A program made the position numbers and the translations under genes. Below the pieces are notes generated by a model. That model searched no databases, was not told the origin of the DNA, and worked only from the letters and a program-made list of their open reading frames with translations. Shown one piece after another: positions 12,010 to 23,949 of a stretch of 64,000 bases of DNA. Source of the stretch: Diphasiastrum complanatum (Eukaryota; Streptophyta; Lycopodiopsida; Lycopodiales; Lycopodiaceae); NCBI GenBank assembly GCA_029204225.1, contig CM055101.1, positions 63,822,671 through 63,886,670 of the forward strand, written 5' to 3'. Every line of letters starts with the position of its first letter. Position 1 is the first letter of the stretch.

Positions 12010-13670
12010 TAATACTATCAAAAAGAGATCCGCCTTTAATCAAACCGGATTGGCTCTTAGAAAGATGAGGAGGAGTGGGGCCACCCTTCTAGCAATGGCT
12101 TTTGCCAAAATGTTATAGGATATATTAAGCTTTTTTAGAGTTCTATAATCAATAAGTGAGGAGGGAGACTCAGTTTTGGGGATAAGTTTGATGAGACCTT
12201 GAGAGAAGGAGGAGGGGGAGGGGCCTGAAGTCACCATAGAGTTAGTAGCAAGAAGGAGAGAAGGGCTGACCAAATCCCAATGTGCCTAGAAAAAATCAGA
12301 GGTGACACCATCAGGACCATGTGTTTTATCTTAGTTTGAAGGTTTTAAGTGCAACATGAAACTCATCAAGGAAAAGAGGTGAAGAGAGAGACACAATTTC
12401 ATCTGACGAGAGAGGGGAAGAGAAAGAGCAGTATAAGGATAAGTTATGTTTAGTTGAAAAGTTAGGAGATAGAATAGGGTTGTAAAGGGCCAAAGAGTGA
12501 TGATGAAAAGAGTTGCAAATGGCCTCAGAAGGAGGTAAAGAGGAACCGTTAACGACCAGACCACAAGAGTCTCCTCTACTTTGCTAGGATTTAAGCTTAT
12601 GGAAGAAGAATGTAGAAAGGAGATCAGTTTCTCTAAGCCAATTCAAGTGCATTCTCTTGAGCAAAATGTTAGCTTTTGAATGATCAAGAATTTTGAGATG
12701 ATTGAAAGCTACAATGAATTCATCCACACAAAGGGAGGGGTCAACATCACATGCCCTATCAAGAGAGATCGAGGACAAAGTTTGCTTGAGGGAGGTCTCG
12801 AGAAGGGAGGAAAAGAATTTGGCAAGCTTCCCTTGTAGGCAGATGAAGGAACACGAGCAATCAATGATATCTCCCAAGTCCGAAAGGGAAGAAATCTTAT
12901 AGGCAAGGAAAGATGAGAGAGTTATTCATGATATAGACAAAGTGCCATTTGGAAGTTTTGGGAGGGTAGAGTCTACTATGGAGGTTAAGAGGAAGGTGCT
13001 TTGATAGAGGGAAAGAAGAGATAGGGGCGCAGGAAATAATGTTGGCCCATTTTTCCTTTGTTAGAAGGATAAAATCTATCAAGTCTCATAGAGGTGTAAA
13101 AGGGAGGGGAACGTCCCTTAGACCAAGAATGGAAACGAGGAGAATTGCTAAGAGTAAGAGCATCAGAGTAGTTGAAGCCATCCACCATGCAATCCCAAGC
13201 ATGTCTCTCAGCTAAGGAAATATGATTAAGACCATCAAGAGGGTGCAAATACATATTGAAATTTCTTGCAATGACCGAAGGAAGGGAGTTGAACGGAGAG
13301 ATGGTGTTCCATAGGTTGGACCGAGCATGGGGAGAGTTTGGGCATACATTGATAATGTTGAAAGAAAAATTGCATACAGAAATAGTGCAAATATTAGCAC
13401 AACAGCTAGGGAGGAAAAAGTAAGAGGCCAACTCCCAGTCTATAGAAATAAGGGTCACGAGTCCACCACAAGTACCGTCGGCAGGAGTATAGGAGTGATT
13501 GAAGTTATGGACAAACAATTTGGTCAAAACATCAAGGAGAAAACCACAAATTTTAGTTGCTTGAAGGCAGATGACCAGGTTTTAATGATGGATGGATGAG
13601 AGATAATGCAGTAGCAAAGAGCATCAAATAGGGGAGTTAAGCATCTAATGTTCCAAGTAGTTATATTCAT
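12010..13670 (-). pseudogene. LINE ORF2: endonuclease and partial reverse transcriptase, broken
   Basis: On the minus strand the frame opens near 13670 with MNITTWNIRCL, the usual start of a plant L1-type apurinic endonuclease. It continues through GTCGGLVTLIS, NVCPNSPHARSNLW and FHSWSKGRSPPFYTSMRLDR. Next come the linker (LRETDLLSTFFFHKLK) and the front of the reverse transcriptase: FSQGLIKLIPKTESPSSLID, the KK/RP region, and QSGLIKGGSLFDSI at ~12020. The catalytic YADD part and the 3' end are missing. Stops and frame changes occur throughout, for example near 12985 and 12580. Confidence 0.85.
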
Positions 13671-14134
13671 GAGCAAGAATCAAAAGAGGATAAGAAAGAA
13701 TATCCTCTAAGAGTGCAAAATAGAAGACAGAGAAGTAACCTTAGATAAAGTTCCAGCTCCACTTGCGAACTATTCATGTGCACCATGTGTATCCCTTGCT
13801 TTGGCACAATCTAGCACTATTAGTGAGCTTCGAGTAGAGGGTTTACTGATTTGGTTTTGTTCCATTTCCATAGGAGGATACCATAGTTGAACGGAGCAGC
13901 CAAAAGACTTTAATGGGAGAGTTCATTAAAAGGAGATGAGTATTCTATGTCCTTACTGTTTTCCCTATCACCACTAGAAAATGTTCTATATTTTTTAGGA
14001 ACTAAATCAGACGAGGCGCTGTTTGGAGGACTGTTTGATAGAAGAATCTATTCAAAAGCCTGCCCCTTGAACCAATCCTCTTTCCCATTATAGTTTTTTG
14101 CTGAGATTTTCGCAATATATGAGTATTAGGCAGA
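13671..14134. other. No recognisable feature
   Basis: Sequence between the LINE 5' end and the + strand LTR. It may include the LINE 5' untranslated region or ORF1 debris (on the minus strand), but I see no conserved motif. Confidence 0.4.
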
Positions 14135-14708
14135 TGTTCCATAAGATCTTTGACTAAATCATTCTGGAAATCTGACAAGCTATATATAAGGAAATGAGCA
14201 TTAGAAGAATATATGACGAATGATCATCAACACAGACATAGATCAAATGACCAAGACTGATTTCATTGTATCTGACTCATCAGATTTAGAGATCATAGAG
14301 AGAAGAAAAGTATTCAGAACTATAGCAATTGACTTGTTTCTGTAAGTAGGATCACGCACTTATCAACGAGATTGTCTTGTGATGTGATAGTTGTTATGAC
14401 AACATTGAATATACAGAATCGCTATTGTTTTATCTCATTGCATTCGTGTTGAATGTTTATTAACTCTCACTCTTCTTCTTTTATTGTAATGAGTATCAGT
14501 AATGGAGAAATGCATGGTTGTCTCAAATGTTTAATCTTTCAACATTTCTTCATGGTTGTCAATGACACCTACGTAGATATTCAATAATTACATGTATCAT
14601 AACTGCTCTTCCATTATGTTCTCTAAGTAATCCAAGATCCTACTTCTATATTATTATTATTAATTTTTTTTTGGGGACAACGGCCTAGACACTCAGTCGC
14701 TCCCCAAT
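14135..14708 (+). mobile_element. LTR, plus orientation (inverted partner of 9395-9985)
   Basis: Starts TGTTCC and ends in CTCCCCAA just ahead of a primer-binding-like site. It contains a TATA-like GCTATATATAAGG near 14180. Most of the sequence is the reverse complement of 9395-9985. The matching interior of this element is lost: about 330 bp after the primer site the sequence belongs to the minus-strand copia element. Confidence 0.65.
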
Positions 14709-14712
14709 AGAA

Positions 14713-14724
14713 TGGTATCAGAAC
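14713..14724 (+). other. Primer binding site after the plus-strand LTR
   Basis: TGGTATCAGAAC matches TGGTATCAGAGC, complementary to initiator methionine tRNA, except at one base. It follows the LTR end by four bases, which supports the + orientation of this LTR. Confidence 0.6.
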
Positions 14725-15041
14725 TGATAAGCAAAGCACCACACCGCAAACTTCCATCAGATCTGTCATCTTGGATTCTTGAGAGAAACTCGTGTATTTT
14801 ACCACGCATTACTCTGCACACAGAATGAGAGTAGTTTTGCAGGTGCTGCAGTCTGTGCTAAGAAACATGACTAAATATGTAGAATAGCAAAACAGAAAAT
14901 TGTAATTCCTACAGGTATCAGATGAGCAGATATAAAACAATAATAGCTTGCATCTGATCCTAGATCAATGATCAAAAAATGTACAGGAAGAATCTTGAAT
15001 AAATTCTATCACCAAGGAGAAAACTGAGCTTAATTTCAACA

Positions 15042-15052
15042 GTCCCCCTTAA
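15042..15052 (-). other. Polypurine tract of the copia element
   Basis: Minus strand AAGGGGGAC is followed at once by TGTTGAAATT, the classic copia junction between the plus-strand primer and the 3' LTR. Confidence 0.7.
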
Positions 15053-15333
15053 GGCCACGGTTGGTGCCTTGCGTGCCTTCGTCAAGTTTAGCATGCTGAA
15101 AATTTTCTAATGCTTGATCCTGGAAGAGCTTTGGTGAAGATGTCTACAACCATTTCTGATGTGGAGCGGTATTGAAGAATCACTTGTCCTGAAAAAACTT
15201 TTTCCCAAATAAAATGGTATTGGATTTCAATGTGCTTTGACTTGCCATGAAATCAGGGTAAGCTGAAATTGAGTGTGATGTAAATCATGAGATAATAATC
15301 TGATCCAGATAGCTTCTTTTGAAGCTTGACATG

Positions 15334-15624
15334 CTACAATGTACTCTTTCGGTTGAAGAAAGCGCCATTGATTTCTATTTTTTTGAATTCCATGAAATTG
15401 GTCTCCCTTAAGATCCTAGGATTAGACATGAATTGACTTAATGTGCTGATAGTGTATGCTCGATCTGGTCTAGTGCACAGGATGGCATACATTAAAGATC
15501 CTATTAGTGAATGATAAGGATACTTCGACAAATCGAGTATCTCACTTTCGGTATCCATACATGAAGGTTTGGTCAATACTATAGCTGGATCCATTGGTGT
15601 ATCGATTGGTTTGCAATCAGACAT
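15334..15624 (-). pseudogene. Copia RNase H region fragment
   Basis: Encodes CKPIDTPMDP, then YPYHSLIGSLMYAILCTRPD and TISTLSQFMSNP, the conserved connection between copia reverse transcriptase and RNase H. The frame closes early and the rest of RNase H is not in frame, so this is a remnant. Confidence 0.85.
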
Positions 15625-15778
15625 GTGAAACTTTTCTAAATGCTCTACAGATATTTTTGCTGGCTAAGATAGACCTTCTTATGTAATCTATCTCTAGTGA
15701 CGTGTATTCCTAATAATGAATAAATAGTGCCTAAATCAGTCATGTCGAATTCTTTTGACAGATCACTCTTAGTAGTGT

Positions 15779-16201
15779 TCAATAAGAAGTGTCGTTAGAC
15801 AGAATAGATGAATCATCTACATATAGAACTATTTGAGTTGAATTGACACCTATGTATTTGGAATAAACATTATAGTTAGCTGAATTGTTTACAAAACCTA
15901 ATTGAATGAGATAAGCATTGATTCTTTCGAACCAAGCTCTTGCAGCTTGTTTCAAGCCATAGATTGCTTTATGCAGCTTGCACACTTTGTGCTCTTGGCC
16001 TTTGACTTTGAATCCTTTGGGTTGGAAGGTGTACAGCTCCTCTTTGACATAGCCATTGAGGAAGGCTGTTTTGACATCAATTTGATGCATTTCGAGGTCT
16101 TCCACGACTGCTAATGCAATGAGAGTCCTGATTGACTGCATTTTGACAATAGGACTAAATATATATGTTGTGTAGAATAGGATGAAATGACACAACATCA
16201 T
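15779..16201 (-). pseudogene. Copia reverse transcriptase (RVT_2) fragment
   Basis: Contains IRTLIALAVVEDLEMHQIDV with KTAFLNG (motif A, the Asp of QIDVKTAFLNG), then KLHKAIYGLKQAARAWF (fingers/motif B region) and VLYVDDSSI (motif C, YVDD). These are hallmark copia reverse transcriptase motifs with the catalytic aspartates still present. The frame opens and closes inside the domain, so no complete polymerase is encoded. Confidence 0.9.
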
Positions 16202-16653
16202 TTGTCAATTATTGTTTAAAGTCATAGAATGCACCTTCTTTGAAGATTACATCCTTAGAAACAAATGCTACATTGGTGGATGGATCATAAACTTTATAAG
16301 CTTTATGTTCATCAGGATAGCCAATGAAAATACACTTATTTGACCTCTGGTCCAGTTTCCTCCTAAGTTGTTTAGGAACATGACGAAAACATATACAACC
16401 AAAGATTTTTAGATGGCTGACACTAGGCTTGTGTCCATGCCATACTCGATAAGATACTCGATAAGGAGTTCTGTTATTGACGGCTTTTGTGCTGGATCTA
16501 TTCTACATAACAGGTTGTGGCAATAGCTTCTGACCAGAACTTCAAAGGCAAGTGCGCTTGATGTAGCATAGATCTGGCTGAGTTAAGTAGCGTTCGATTC
16601 TTCCTTTCTACAATTCCATTCTAATGAGGTGAATAGGAAGTTGTAAATTGTCT
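16202..16653 (-). pseudogene. Copia integrase C-terminal section, heavily broken
   Basis: The minus-strand reading continues the integrase after GIKRQFTTSYSPH with GIVERKNRTLL, HLPLKFWSEAI and KCVFIGYPDEHKAYK-like pieces spread over two frames. Includes the catalytic Glu region (ERKNRTLL). Stops break every frame. Confidence 0.7.
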
Positions 16654-16893
16654 TCAAATGCCTTTTTCGGCTAGATAGTCAGACATCTCATTGGAGATGT
16701 ATTCACCACCACCATCAGTTTGGAGTGCTTTCATCTTTCTAGATGTTTGGGTTCTAGCCACGACCTTGAATTTCTTGAAGCATTCAAAGGCTTCAGATTT
16801 ATACTTTATGAACATGACTGTAATTGACCACCTAGAATAATCATCTATGAAAGTGATAAAATAAAGTGCATCTCCTAAGGATGGAGTTGGCAT
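16654..16893 (-). pseudogene. Copia integrase core fragment
   Basis: Encodes LGDALYFITFIDDYSRWS, the first catalytic Asp region of the retroviral integrase core, and KALQTDGGGEYISNEM, the second Asp region. The third acidic residue lies in the neighbouring section (16202-16653) in another frame. Confidence 0.9.
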
Positions 16894-16922
16894 TGGACTG
16901 CAAAGATCACTATGTATAAGAT

Positions 16923-17270
16923 CTATACATGTTTTGTCTTGATGGAATGTGTTCTAGGGAATTTGCTTCTAGAATGTTTGCCATAAATGCAAGATTTACA
17001 AAATAATGATTTCCTATCTAATGAAAGAGGGAAATTCAATCCATCAACTAAATTATTCCAACGCATGTAAGAAAGAGATCTTGTATTAGCATGTCCAAAT
17101 CGACCATGCCACAGTAAAGCTCGATCCTTTACATTTTCATGAGAAGTAGTAGCTAGTGCAATTGAGTCAGAAAGAATATATAAATTCCCAACTCGAGTGC
17201 AAGTAGTCAACGTAGTATCTTTGTCGTAGATTATACACTGTTCTAAAGAAAACAGCATAGCCCTCATCAA
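16923..17270 (-). pseudogene. Copia GAG-pre-integrase zinc-binding region
   Basis: Contains LLWHGRFGHANTRSLSYM and FCKSCIYGKHSRSKFPR, the H-x-H and C-x2-C pairs of the pre-integrase zinc finger. It overlaps the protease frame, so at least one frameshift separates the two domains that are fused in an intact element. Confidence 0.88.
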
Positions 17271-17679
17271 TTATCTTAGAAATCGATAACATGTTCTTAG
17301 ATAGTTGAGGTGCATGAAGGACATCGGGAACAGAAATGGTAAGAGTATCTTTGAATATGATCTTGATTGTTCCTTTGCCTTTCACGTGGATGGTGCTAGA
17401 GTCTCCGAGGTAGATGAATTGATCTCTGGTGTAAGCTACATATTCAGTAAACCATTCTCTTTGAGGAGTCATGTGTTGGGTAGCACCACTGTCGAGATAC
17501 CAACTGTCGCAGTCTGCATTGCTACTATGATTGTAAGCCATTAACAGTTCTGATAGTTTGTCATCATCAGGGATTTGCTCCTTAAATTTTGCTACATTGG
17601 TAGATTCCGGTTGTTGGTGTTTTTGCTTCTTTGCCTCATTGCAGATTCGGATCCAACAATACTTGATGTCGTGGTTCAC
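17167..17679 (-). pseudogene. Copia protease fragment
   Basis: Contains CDSWYLDSGATQHMTPQ, the aspartic protease active-site signature D-S-G, and VPDVLHAPQLSKNMLSI, the conserved second block of copia proteases. Preceded on the minus strand by a degenerate zinc knuckle. Confidence 0.88.
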
Positions 17680-18438
17680 CCTCTTATAGTATCTACAAAA
17701 GAGTTTCTTTCTCGATCCACTGCTCTCTGATTGAGTTTGAGGCTTTTGTTGTTGCTGCTTCTACACTTGATTATTGCCCTTGAAATTGTTTTTTTTCTTG
17801 GTGTATAATACCAGAGATTTGTCTTTGATGGACAGATCATTGGTTTTTCTCCGCATCTCTTCTTGAAAAAGATGACCAATGACCTTTTGAAGAGTCAAGT
17901 TAGGTTGAGTGGAGATCATTACAACAAAGTGCTCATAAGACTTTTGGTAAAGAAGAAAACAAGGTCCTTACAATATCATTATCTTGAATAGCGCATCCTA
18001 TAGTTGACAATTGATCTACTAAAGATTTAAAGTTGTTGATGTGGTAGTGATGGCTATTGAATCAGACAGTCTAAGAGTAAAGAACTTCTTCCTAAGGTGT
18101 AACCTCGTGGTCACATCTTGAGTCTCATAAAGATTTGATAACAAATCTAATGCTTCCTTAGAGGATTTGCAAGTGGTAACGAGAGATATTTGGGAGTCGA
18201 CCAAATTCAGAGTGATTGATGCTAGGGCCTTCTGATCTTTGATCTTCCATGCCTTAGCTAATTCATAATCACCATCGTTTGCTTTCAGGTTAGACCCATC
18301 TACAACATCCCAAAGATCTCTATCTATAAGCATCATCCGGATTTTCAATTTCCAAATATAAAAGTTAGATCCGTTGAATCTATCAATAACTCTAACTTCG
18401 TTGGATGAAGAAGATGAAGTGTTACCAATGAGAGACAT
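17676..18438 (-). pseudogene. Copia gag fragment with degenerate zinc knuckle
   Basis: The likely gag start is 18438 (MSLIGNTSSSSSNEV), followed by FNGSNFYIWKLKIRMML, DLWDVVDG and ALDLLSNLYETQDVTTRLHL, typical of the UBN2-type copia gag. A frameshift near 18060 moves the rest into other frames. Near 17690 the knuckle reads CRYYKRVNHDIKYC, with Tyr in place of one zinc-binding Cys. Confidence 0.85.
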
Positions 18439-18489
18439 ATTGAACTGACAGTAATTGAAATAGAACAACCTCTCAGTTTATTTAGTTGT

Positions 18490-18501
18490 GCTCTAATACC
18501 A
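18490..18501 (-). other. Primer binding site of the copia element
   Basis: Minus strand TGGTATTAGAGC, one base from the initiator-methionine primer site TGGTATCAGAGC, lies about 50 bp before the gag start. Confidence 0.8.
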
Positions 18502-19599
18502 CCACTTGATGAAGGAGGAATACAAATAGTGAATGGATGAGACGCTAGGAAGGACCTAATTTCCGGATGGAGAGAAGGATTGGAGAGAACAATGAAGTGC
18601 AAAATAAATCTCCTGATATGGGCTGCCACTAACTACCAGCAAGAACGATTTCTTTGTTAGGGTAGAGATTGTAAATGCCAATAGAATCACAGCTCCTGCG
18701 TTCACAATAGGATCGTTAAAATAATTGTGTGCTCAGATAAATTGAACATCCAGTGAAGAGGATAGATAGGAATTATTGTTAATCAATTTTCGTGTGAAGG
18801 TTCAATACATATTTAAAGTGATGGTGCAGATAGCGTTTGTTCCTCAGGCGTCAAAAACAACCGTCCTCTAATCAAATTATGAGGAGTTGGAGACCTCCAT
18901 GATTTGATCAGACTGAGTGAACGACCTAAGACAAGTAATGGAAGAGTGCAATCAAATCACAACACACATACATCTACGTTAGACACAAATGATGAAAAAG
19001 TGTTGCTTCTATATTACACTGAATGCTTGTCATGGAGCAAGAGCAATGTAAATGGTTACAGCCTGAAAAAATGGGGATAACTCAAATGCAAATCTTTTGC
19101 TCTGTTGCACATGGCTAAATGAGAGATGTAGATGTATTTATACATATCCTTGTTTATTACAGCAATCATTTAACTAATCTATAATTACAAGACTAGTTTA
19201 GTTTAAAGTATGTACTTGGTCATGAATTGTATTCTTTGCAAACTTCGGAAGACTTCAGTTGCATAGTTCGGGTTTTCCATAAGCAGTTGGAACGATCGAT
19301 CTTCGAAGTAAAACCATCTGTCAGATATTTTCCATATTTCACATATTTCCAAAGTAGTCAAAACTGCTGATCGTTGAAGTAAAGTGGACTTGTTGCAAAC
19401 TTCGCATTTTTCAAAAGTTGCTAAGTGACTTTGCATTCCTAAAAATGATTGGAATGTTAAGTAGAACACTTTTGTCGCAAACTTTACATATTTTGCCTTT
19501 ATGGAAAAATGCAAACTATGCAAAAAACAATTCATTTCTGCATAAAATGTGAACTGTGTGAAAAACAGTTCATTTCTGCAGACTATTTGAAAACAATGA

Positions 19600-20914
19600 T
19601 TTGATGGTTGAAGTCATCAAAGATGGCCGGGTCTTCAATGTTCTTCAAATACTTTGACATTCGAATGTAGGAAAGAATAGAAATGGTTGTCGTTTAGTCT
19701 GGTGATGAAGAATAGCCGGAAGGTCGTCGTAGTCTTCCTTTGAGTAGTTTGACTGTTTTCAAATTTGTGTAAAGTTGCAGGTGTCAAACTGCTAAGGTGA
19801 GCAAATATTTTGTATTATAGGTCAAATAGTCGTGGAACCATTTTTGATGGCTTGTCATGTGCAATGTCACTCCAGAATCAAGGAACTATTCATCATGTTT
19901 GATCAACATGGTGATGATTCACCAAGAATGCATTCTATTCATCATCATCTTTGAGGTTCTGTCGTGTTTCTATAGTTGCATGGGCTTGTTGGTCTAGTTG
20001 CTTGTTGTCGTTGTTGAACTTGAGTATTCGACAGTCTTGGATCTCATGATTCGTCCTTTTGTAGTATTTCCACAATATCGTCTTCTTGTTCTAAGCAGGT
20101 TGTTGATTCTGATTCAAGTCGAATTGTTTGATTGCCTTCTTCTTCTTTGGTTGCCTCTTCGAGTCGTTCTTGGAGTAGAGAGCTTGTGAGTATTATATGG
20201 AGGATGAGGATCAGCGCCATTCCTTTAAATATCCTCCTGCAACAACATGGTTATGACTCTAGACAAAGAAAGTTATGAGTGAGTTGAACTGATCATCATC
20301 CAGTTTTCATATGAGGAAGGCAGGCTAGACAATAAGGTCATGTGACAATATCCAGATCTTCGATGACTGAATCTATTGTTTTCATATGCTCAAGCATAGT
20401 CTTAAATTAGTTGATGTGATTCTTAATGGAATTACCTTCTGACATTTTGAGTGAGAAGAATTTATTCCTCAGATGCAGTTTCAAAGTATGTCTCTCACTT
20501 CGTATAGCGTGCTCAAAATGTCCCAAGCTTTTTTCAAAGATTGGGCTTGTTTAATGTGGCCAATCTATGTGTCTGATACGTTAAGGGTGATGAAGGTGAA
20601 AGCCTTACCATCCATGAGCTTCCATTTAGAAATGGCTTGCTCATCGACATTGGGAACTAGTTCCATTTGAGACTATTTGCCAAAGTTCTTTGGCCATTAG
20701 CATAATCTTCATCTTGGATTTCCACAAATGGTAGTTCGATCTATCGGGCTTGTCTACCATTAGATCAGACTTCGATTGTGAATCCATGTAGAAATCCGAG
20801 GGTGGTATATGTAGACTATAGATTGTATGACCCTAGACAATCTAGTGAATGCCTGCTATGTATCAGAATAATATCAAATTACTATTTTGATATCAGATAG
20901 AAGCTTTGATACCA
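19600..20914 (-). pseudogene. Second Ty1/copia element: gag, knuckle and protease remnants
   Basis: On the minus strand the primer site TGGTATCAAAGC (20903-20914) is followed by a gag start near 20790 (MDSQSKSDLMVDKPDRSNYH, then LWKSKMKIMLMAKELW). Next come ISKWKLMDGKAFTFITLNVS and QAQSLKKAWDILSTLYE, a degenerate knuckle near 20050 (YYKRTNHEIQDC), and protease residues LDSGVTLHMTSHQKWFHDY near 19880. Stops and a frameshift (~20480) break it, and integrase and polymerase are absent. Same orientation as the copia element at 15-18.5 kb but clearly different in sequence. Confidence 0.75.
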
Positions 20915-20924
20915 TGTGGGAATC

Positions 20925-21046
20925 GGATGAGAAGTGACTCCTCGATGCATAAGCTATGTCTATTCGATTAGGGCTATCATCAAATTATCGAAGATAATTC
21001 GAATTTGATAGACATAACTCATGCACCGAGGAGTCACTTCTCATCC
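20925..21046. repeat. Inverted repeat with ~45-bp arms
   Basis: GGATGAGAAGTGACTCCTCG (from 20925) is repeated in reverse complement ending at 21046, and the match continues inward through GCAT..ATGTCTAT. The ~35-bp centre is itself partly palindromic (AATTATCGAAGATAATT). It sits directly next to the primer site of the second copia element, where that element's LTR should begin. Confidence 0.85.
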
Positions 21047-21049
21047 AAT

Positions 21050-22680
21050 TTTCACCAAATCTTGGAGTAATATTCTGAGCCAAATCACTTCTTTTATTGT
21101 AGAAGTGTGTGAAAGTACTATACTTTAGGACCATAAATGGATCTACAAAAGATCCACAAGAGCAATTGGATGCTTGCTTAACAATCTATCAAAAAACTAG
21201 ACATAAAAAAGTTGATCTAGATTGGCAATTTGACAAACAACAAGCATTATCAATCAAAAGCATTGATCAACATTGCTACAGGCTGTAGTACGGCCTTCAA
21301 CCTAGGAAACAAGTAGAAATTGATCTGGTTTCATTTGCATCAAAACTTAATGTACATAGTGAACTAGCTTGAGATTGAGCTCCAAAAATATTCTATCTTC
21401 TCTCTATGGGAGCTTGGAATACATAGCAAATTCGACTTCTTTCTTGAAGTTAGGTGGATTTCCAGCATGTAATAAGGAAGTTAACTCACTCTTCTTGCCC
21501 TAAAATGAACCCCTAGCCTAGATCCTAGAGTTATGCTTGGTAGGTAGCTAGTTGGTCAAAGTTTCACCTTAAACTTAGGTGGAGGTCCTATAAAGTAGGG
21601 ATGACCACCAAATAGACATGACCAACTCTCTTGAATTGACCTAACCTACATTAGGAGTGGGTTTCCACGTGGCATCTTGGCCTTCCATGTGTGGAACCCA
21701 ATTATACACAATATTTACAAAGTTCTACATGGTTTTTGATCAAGCTAGATTTGCCAATTTTTGGCAATTCTTCACAGTGGCTATGACATATTCGGACTTG
21801 GTAGAGGACAAAGAAATGCATTTATGTTGTCGACTGTTCTAGGAAATGGGTCCTCCTACAAGAACACACAAGTAGCCATAAGTGGATTTTCTAGTATTTC
21901 GAAGAGCATTTTAAGTAAAACGAGTACACTTAGACGTCTTGGGTTAATTCGATAATAGTTAAAACTTACTGTGTAAGTAGTAATAAAGTTGCGTTAATTA
22001 GCAAAGTATGCACATGGTATTGAAGAGAACATCATTTTAATAACGTCTTAGATTAGTCAAGGTAGTGATACTCTTTGCTAGCAATGATAAAGCTCATACC
22101 TGGATAGAGGTGGAAGCGTTATCCTGTGAAGATGCCATAATGTATTTGCTACTATCGATTCTTCATGCATTACCACAACAATACTTCATAGGTGAGTACA
22201 TATTATTAAAACGATATCTAAGACATCTGCATATGGTCTAATCATTATGACCTATTGCCAATACTCCATAAAAATCATCGTTTCCTTCATTTATTCCATA
22301 AATGCATGTGTTAAAGGTGTAATACCTATGATCAGCTTACAATTCAATCTTAACCGATGCAAAGCGTAATGTATCGGTAGAGTGGACTACAAGATACCTT
22401 TCATGACAAAGTTACATTCTACCTTGTGAGTATTAGCTACCGTTCTGTTCAATGATAGTTTATGAGGGTAACATATGAGCAGAAAGGTAAAGAGATTAGC
22501 AATTGTGTCGCCTATTTTATGTAGCCTATGTGCAAACTAAAAAGTATTTTTAGAGTGCATCGGTGTAGCAGGGGATTAGTAGACACATAACTGGAGGTGG
22601 ATCGCTATAGTAGTAGGTCCGTGGTGTGACAATAAAGCCATGTGGCTGTGGTCCCTGCATGTGGTTCATTGTGTGTGTTT
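21050..22680. other. No recognisable feature
   Basis: AT-rich DNA with only short, unconvincing frames on either strand. It may contain the LTR of the second copia element at its left end, but I cannot define it. Confidence 0.4.
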
Positions 22681-22684
22681 GATA

Positions 22685-23045
22685 ATCAACAAAAATGTAT
22701 ATATATAATCCTAAACCAAGCGGTTGTTAGCAACGCTGTGGTTATCAATGTATGGATCCATCATTGAACATGTATTCAACAAAGTTCAAAAACGTGCTTG
22801 TAAAGTCATCAATCCAACGACTATCATCAAAATAAAAATATATGTCTATTACTAATCCAAGCGGCTGTCAGCCGCGATGATTGTCAACGCCTAGCTTCAT
22901 ACTTGTACAAGTATCTATCAAATCATAAAAATGTGTGTGTAATGCTATTATTCCAGCGACTGTCATCAGCGCATTACTATACTCAAAAAGTTTATGCTAG
23001 CAATGTTACTTCAAGCAAAAGCAATGGTTGCTGTAAACAACAATA
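22685..23045. repeat. Degenerate repeat cluster, core CCAAGCGGCTGTCAGC
   Basis: Related words recur at about 22715, 22812, 22855, 22952 and 23010, for example CCAAGCGGTTGTTAGC, CCAACGACTATCATC and CCAGCGACTGTCATCAGC. The copy at 22861-22875 is a perfect hairpin GCGGCT-GTC-AGCCGC. Each copy is flanked by AT-rich DNA. Spacing is irregular (about 98, 43, 97 and 58 bp). Confidence 0.55.
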
Positions 23046-23520
23046 AAGAAAAGAACTTTTCATGCTAGTAGTGCGCGTTACCTATTTGAAAATTTACATA
23101 AAAAATCACAGTATGATGCATAATGCATGTGGTGCATATTCATACCTGAAGAAATGTTTGAGAACCCTCTCGTGTTGTAGTAGTTGGGTGCTATCAAGTT
23201 TTCATGAGCACATTGAGATCATAATCAAGAGGAAGAAGAAGAGAAGAGTTGAGAGGAGGTGGAGACAGCTCAAAGGATAGCTGTGTTTAGATAGCTTAGG
23301 AGTAAGCTTATTGTGAAACTTCGTGGAAGGAACCATACTTTGCCTTGTGTTTGAAGTAAGTCGTAGCAATCGTTGGATGATATAAGAGTATATCGTGACT
23401 ATTTGGAGAAAAAACATTTACAAAAATTCCTGCTAAAGGATTCAAAACATTTAGGGGTATATTTTTGAAAGTTTAGGCAGCTTATAAGAATAGGGGGTGA
23501 CACGACATTAGATACCATCC

Positions 23521-23522
<2 letters not shown>

Positions 23523-23613
<91 letters not shown>
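23523..23613. repeat. (GA)n microsatellite
   Basis: About 45 uninterrupted GA dinucleotides. Confidence 0.98.
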
Positions 23614-23616
<3 letters not shown>

Positions 23617-23837
23617 TTGCCACGAGTTGTTTTGTCACGCTCACACTGCTCATTGTGGATGAGCGATGAGCGTGGAGCACCACGATGAGCTGCAACCTCA
23701 GGTCTAGTTTACGTCAAAGCATGGTTTGTAGTTCTCATCTAGGATGAGCTGGAGGAGCTCGTCGCAAAGCACACGTGGGCAAAAAATGAAAATCGTTCAT
23801 TTCTGAAGGCTCATCCCGGATGAGCAGGGATCATGTG

Positions 23838-23946
<109 letters not shown>

Positions 23947-23949
23947 TCG

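Larger units (their letters stand above)
15042..18501 (-). mobile_element. Ty1/copia retrotransposon, near full-length interior, decayed
   Basis: On the minus strand the order is primer site (18490-18501), gag, zinc knuckle, protease, integrase, reverse transcriptase, RNase H and polypurine tract (15042-15052). This is the copia order (integrase before reverse transcriptase). A probable 3' LTR starting TGTTGAAATTAAGC runs down from 15041. A TATA-like TATAAATACA near 19130 (minus strand) suggests a 5' LTR between about 18505 and 19200, but its sequence does not obviously match the 3' LTR. Every coding section is broken by stops or frameshifts. Confidence 0.85.
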
